Origin: DATEPR01 sp036503065
GTDB taxonomy: Bacteria; Actinomycetota; Actinomycetes; Mycobacteriales; Pseudonocardiaceae
Direction: 5' to 3'
Assembly (NCBI GenBank): GCA_036503065.1
Contig: DASXXM010000681.1
Span: forward strand, 1-7,501
Length of the DNA: 7,501 bases
This document shows, one piece after another, positions 5,658 through 7,501 of the stretch; positions within the stretch are counted from its first letter, which is position 1; every line of letters starts with the position of its first letter. The notes under the pieces were generated by a model. It did no database searches and was not told the origin of the DNA. It worked only from the letters and a program-made list of their open reading frames with translations. The translations under genes were made by a program, and so were the position numbers.

Positions 5658-6989
5658 ATGGCTCAGGACATCGTCCCGATCGAGCTCGGGCTGCCGCAGG
5701 GTGACGTCGTCACTTTGTGGGCGCCCCGCTGGCGGGAGGACGGCGAGGAGTGGGAGGCATTCCTCGGCCATGAGGAGGACCTCTACGCCTTCGCGGACAC
5801 GGCCCGGCTGGCCGCGTTCGTGCGTACCGACATCGAGCACGACCTGGCCGACCATCCGGCCTGGCACGTGGTGCCCGCGCTGTCGGTCGCCGAGCTGACC
5901 CCCGACGAAGATCATCAGTACGACCTGGTGGGCGTGCCGGAGCTGGTCGCGGAGGACCCGGACACCTGGGTGCTGTCGGAGTTGGCCGACATCGTGGCGA
6001 TGGTGCGGTCGCTGGCCGACGTGTGCGAACTGGAGCAGGTGCTCGAGATCCTCGACTCGGCAACCGGTTTCGGCCTGCTGAGCCAGGGAACGCTGCCGTT
6101 CTCCGGTCGCGACGGCGCGATCGTGTGGAACGAGCTGGCCGAGGTGGTCGCGGAGAAGTGGGACGAGGTGCTCGACGCCATCGACGCGGTGGTGTCCGAG
6201 CCCGACGTCGACCCTGCGGCACTCGTCACCGCGCAGACCGAGCTGGCCGAGTTGGAGGCCCAACTCGCCGACGAGGCCGTCGACGGCGACGAGGCGGACG
6301 AGATCGACGAGTCCGATTCGGACGAGACCGAAGCGGACACCGAGCCGGCGACCGAATCCGATGACGAGGCAGCCGAATCGTCGTCCCTGGACGAGACCGA
6401 CGAGATCGACGAGATCGAGGACGAGCCGGTCGGTTTCTGGGCCGAGGTCGGCATCGACCCGATCAAGATCATCACGGCCGACGCCGAGGTCTACACGATG
6501 CGCTGCTACCTGGACGACGAGCCGCTGTTCCTTGGCTCGGACGGCCGGATCGACGTGTTCCGCTCGCCCAAGGCGCTGGCCCGGTACATCGCCGACGTGG
6601 GCGCGGACGAGGAGGGCAACGACCTGGCCCAGGTGGTCACCTGGCAGCAGGTGCTCACCGCGGCGATCGACGGCACGCTCACCGTCGAGGTCGACCCCGG
6701 CAACACGTATGTCCTGCCCGGTATCGCGGACGACATCTCCGACGGTCCGGACACCGTCGACCCGACCCAGCTGGAACTGGCCGTGGAACTGCTGACCGAC
6801 GCGGCCGACTGGGCCGGCGACGACGGCGTGAATTCGGCGCTCGCGCAGTCGGAGAGCCTGGGCTGGCTGGTGTCGTTCGTGCTGCGGCCCGACCCGAGTC
6901 GGCTGGCGCCCAGCGCGCCGTTCGACAAGGAGGAAACCGTGTGGAAGGCCCTCGTCGAGAAGTTCGAGGAGCGCCTGCGCAAGCACTGA
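5658..6989 (+). CDS. Uncharacterised acidic protein with an internal duplication ('primosomal protein'-like hypothetical)
   Basis: A 443-residue soluble protein without signal peptide, membrane segment or a catalytic motif I recognise. Similar actinobacterial proteins are, as I recall, labelled 'primosomal protein', but nothing here supports a role in replication restart. Three parts are visible. Residues 17-76 form a first module (FLGHEEDLYAF, then LAAFV and a later DL...W). Residues 80-204 are helical and leucine/acid-rich. A linker at 205-256 has 29 Asp/Glu in 52 residues and no Lys, Arg or His. Residues 278-333 repeat the first module (FLGSDGRIDVF, LARYI, DL...W), followed by a third, partly helical region ending in a basic tail (FEERLRKH). 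Codon use matches its neighbours. It stands alone between a 121-base gap and a strong terminator, so it is probably monocistronic. The charge suggests a cytosolic protein-protein interaction partner; that is inference. Confidence 0.88.
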   Translation: MAQDIVPIELGLPQGDVVTLWAPRWREDGEEWEAFLGHEEDLYAFADTARLAAFVRTDIEHDLADHPAWHVVPALSVAELTPDEDHQYDLVGVPELVAEDPDTWVLSELADIVAMVRSLADVCELEQVLEILDSATGFGLLSQGTLPFSGRDGAIVWNELAEVVAEKWDEVLDAIDAVVSEPDVDPAALVTAQTELAELEAQLADEAVDGDEADEIDESDSDETEADTEPATESDDEAAESSSLDETDEIDEIEDEPVGFWAEVGIDPIKIITADAEVYTMRCYLDDEPLFLGSDGRIDVFRSPKALARYIADVGADEEGNDLAQVVTWQQVLTAAIDGTLTVEVDPGNTYVLPGIADDISDGPDTVDPTQLELAVELLTDAADWAGDDGVNSALAQSESLGWLVSFVLRPDPSRLAPSAPFDKEETVWKALVEKFEERLRKH

Positions 6990-7012
6990 CCCACCAAAAA
7001 CCGAGACCCGAC

Positions 7013-7048
7013 GCTGATCGCCCGGCAAACCCGGGCGATCAGCTTTTT
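7013..7048 (+). terminator. Rho-independent terminator after the acidic protein gene
   Basis: A perfect 13-bp stem (arms 7013-7025 and 7031-7043) with a five-base loop CAAAC is followed at once by TTTTT at 7044-7048. It begins 23 bases after the TGA of the preceding gene. The T tract lies on the + side only, so it should stop rightward transcription and separate this gene from the type VII secretion genes downstream. Confidence 0.88.
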
Positions 7049-7109
7049 CCGGACATCTGATCGCATCGGGAACCGATCGCCGGCACAATCCCTCTGAACG
7101 TATGCCGAT

Positions 7110-7117
7110 GGAAGGGG
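7110..7117 (+). promoter_or_regulatory. Ribosome binding site for the EspC-like gene
   Basis: GGAAGGGG lies five bases before the ATG at 7123. Two earlier in-frame ATGs (7102 and 7108) lack such a site; starting there would add seven or five residues. Confidence 0.65.
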
Positions 7118-7122
7118 TGGTC

Positions 7123-7449
7123 ATGGCCGGCAAGCAGCGGTTCCAGGTCGACCCGGCCGCGCTGTCCGACTACGCGTCACGAATGGCGACGCTGGCGCAG
7201 GACGTACACCAGGTCGCGGCGAACCACCTGGCCGGCAACCGCACCGTCCCACCGGACGCGTTCGGCGATGTAGGTCGAGAGGCCGGGGTGCACACGGCGT
7301 TGTCCGCGCACATCAGCCAGCTACACGACCACGTCCGCGCGACAGCGACCACCGTGTCCGACTTGGGCGGCAAGGTTTCCGTGGCACACAACGACTACGC
7401 GTTCAACGAGCAGGACAAGGCCGACCGATTCCGTGGCCAGCTGACCTGA
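7123..7449 (+). CDS. EspC-like ESX-1/type VII secretion substrate (T7SS_ESX_EspC family)
   Basis: A 108-residue helical protein of the size of ESX (WXG100-like/EspC) secretion targets. It has no Sec signal peptide and no membrane segment. The N-terminus (RFQVDPAALSDYASRMATLA) is the typical beginning of EspC-type proteins, where a short 'V.P..L..YA' stretch leads into helix 1. A glycine-containing turn (AFGDVGREAGV, near 46-56) separates it from a long second helix. Near the C-terminus Y92-A-F-N-E96 fits the YxxxD/E signal used by type VII secretion. A classical WXG turn is absent, which favours the EspC-like group over true WXG100. The gene begins a new unit after a terminator and is followed after 22 bases by another start, a common layout for such substrates and their larger partners. 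The function is inferred from architecture; no secretion machinery is visible in the window. Confidence 0.78.
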   Translation: MAGKQRFQVDPAALSDYASRMATLAQDVHQVAANHLAGNRTVPPDAFGDVGREAGVHTALSAHISQLHDHVRATATTVSDLGGKVSVAHNDYAFNEQDKADRFRGQLT

Positions 7450-7471
7450 CATCTCGACGGGGGAACACGCT

Positions 7472-7501
7472 GTGGCAGGAATCAGCCTGGCAGCACTGGA
7501 A
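7472..7501 (+). CDS. Start of a further gene, cut by the window edge (possible type VII secretion partner)
   Basis: A GTG at 7472 follows a GGGGGA ribosome site at 7459-7464 with normal spacing, 22 bases after the EspC-like stop. Ten codons are visible (VAGISLAALE). The short spacing suggests an operon with the EspC-like gene. In actinomycetes such genes are often followed by a larger WXG-type or toxin-bearing protein beginning in a similar way, but ten residues cannot establish this. Confidence 0.6.
   Translation, partial: MAGISLAALE

Noticed and set aside
4052..5659. A 535-codon minus-strand open frame opposite the stress protein and cyclase genes
   Set aside because: It is antisense to two genes with complete catalytic or binding motifs; its composition is low in complexity and it has no recognisable domain.
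7014..7080. Repeated CTGATCGC / GATCGC words at 7014, 7057 and 7075
   Set aside because: The first copy belongs to the terminator stem and the others are six to eight bases long in GC-rich DNA; chance is a sufficient explanation.
7069..7096. A GGAAC-like motif (GGAACC at 7069) upstream of the EspC-like gene, possibly an ECF sigma factor -35
   Set aside because: No convincing -10 partner at the expected distance; the CACAAT at 7084-7089 likewise lacks a matching -35. It is too weak to call a promoter.
5331..7133. A 600-codon open frame on the minus strand opposite the cyclase end and the acidic protein
   Set aside because: It is the antisense shadow of two well-supported + strand genes. The translation is rich in Arg, Gly, Val and His with no family motif, as expected from GC-rich codon bias.

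Overview
The window is very GC-rich and strongly codon-biased (third positions mostly G or C). It uses GTG as well as ATG starts and is densely packed with genes. Together with a mycobacterial-type cAMP-binding universal stress protein, an actinobacterial class III adenylate cyclase and an EspC-like type VII secretion substrate, this points to a high-GC actinomycete, probably Pseudonocardiales (Amycolatopsis/Saccharothrix-like). The order is inferred from protein flavour only.

Left part (1-3049, + strand): the 3' end of deoC (deoxyribose-phosphate aldolase), a full-length aldehyde dehydrogenase and a short ALDH-like protein without catalytic residues. All three overlap at their stop/start codons, so they form one translationally coupled operon. 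DeoC releases acetaldehyde and glyceraldehyde-3-phosphate from deoxyribose-5-phosphate, and the dehydrogenase can oxidise the aldehyde. The catalytic plus pseudo-ALDH pair resembles a split version of the two-domain ALDH16 architecture. Next comes a convergent prolyl aminopeptidase gene (3046-3981, - strand), whose stop codon overlaps that of the pseudo-ALDH in a single CTAG.

Middle (3982-5536): a 124-base divergent intergenic region, then an Rv1636-like universal stress protein (likely cAMP-binding). Only 3 bases later, in the same reading frame, begins a class III adenylate cyclase with all six canonical catalytic residues and a MerR-like N-terminus. This looks like a compact cAMP synthesis-plus-binding module.

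Right part (5537-7501): a 121-base gap with weak inverted repeats, then a 443-residue acidic protein of unknown function (similar proteins are, as I recall, labelled 'primosomal protein' in related genomes). It has a clear internal duplication separated by a very acidic linker. A strong intrinsic terminator (13-bp stem, T5) closes that unit. A new unit then begins with an EspC-like ESX/type VII secretion substrate bearing a YxxxE signal, followed by the first ten codons of another gene cut off by the window edge.

Most of the window is ordinary actinobacterial chromosome. The points most worth attention are the USP-adenylate cyclase gene pair, the split ALDH16-like pair behind deoC, and the uncharacterised duplicated acidic protein. 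I see no mobile element, CRISPR array, tRNA or rRNA.
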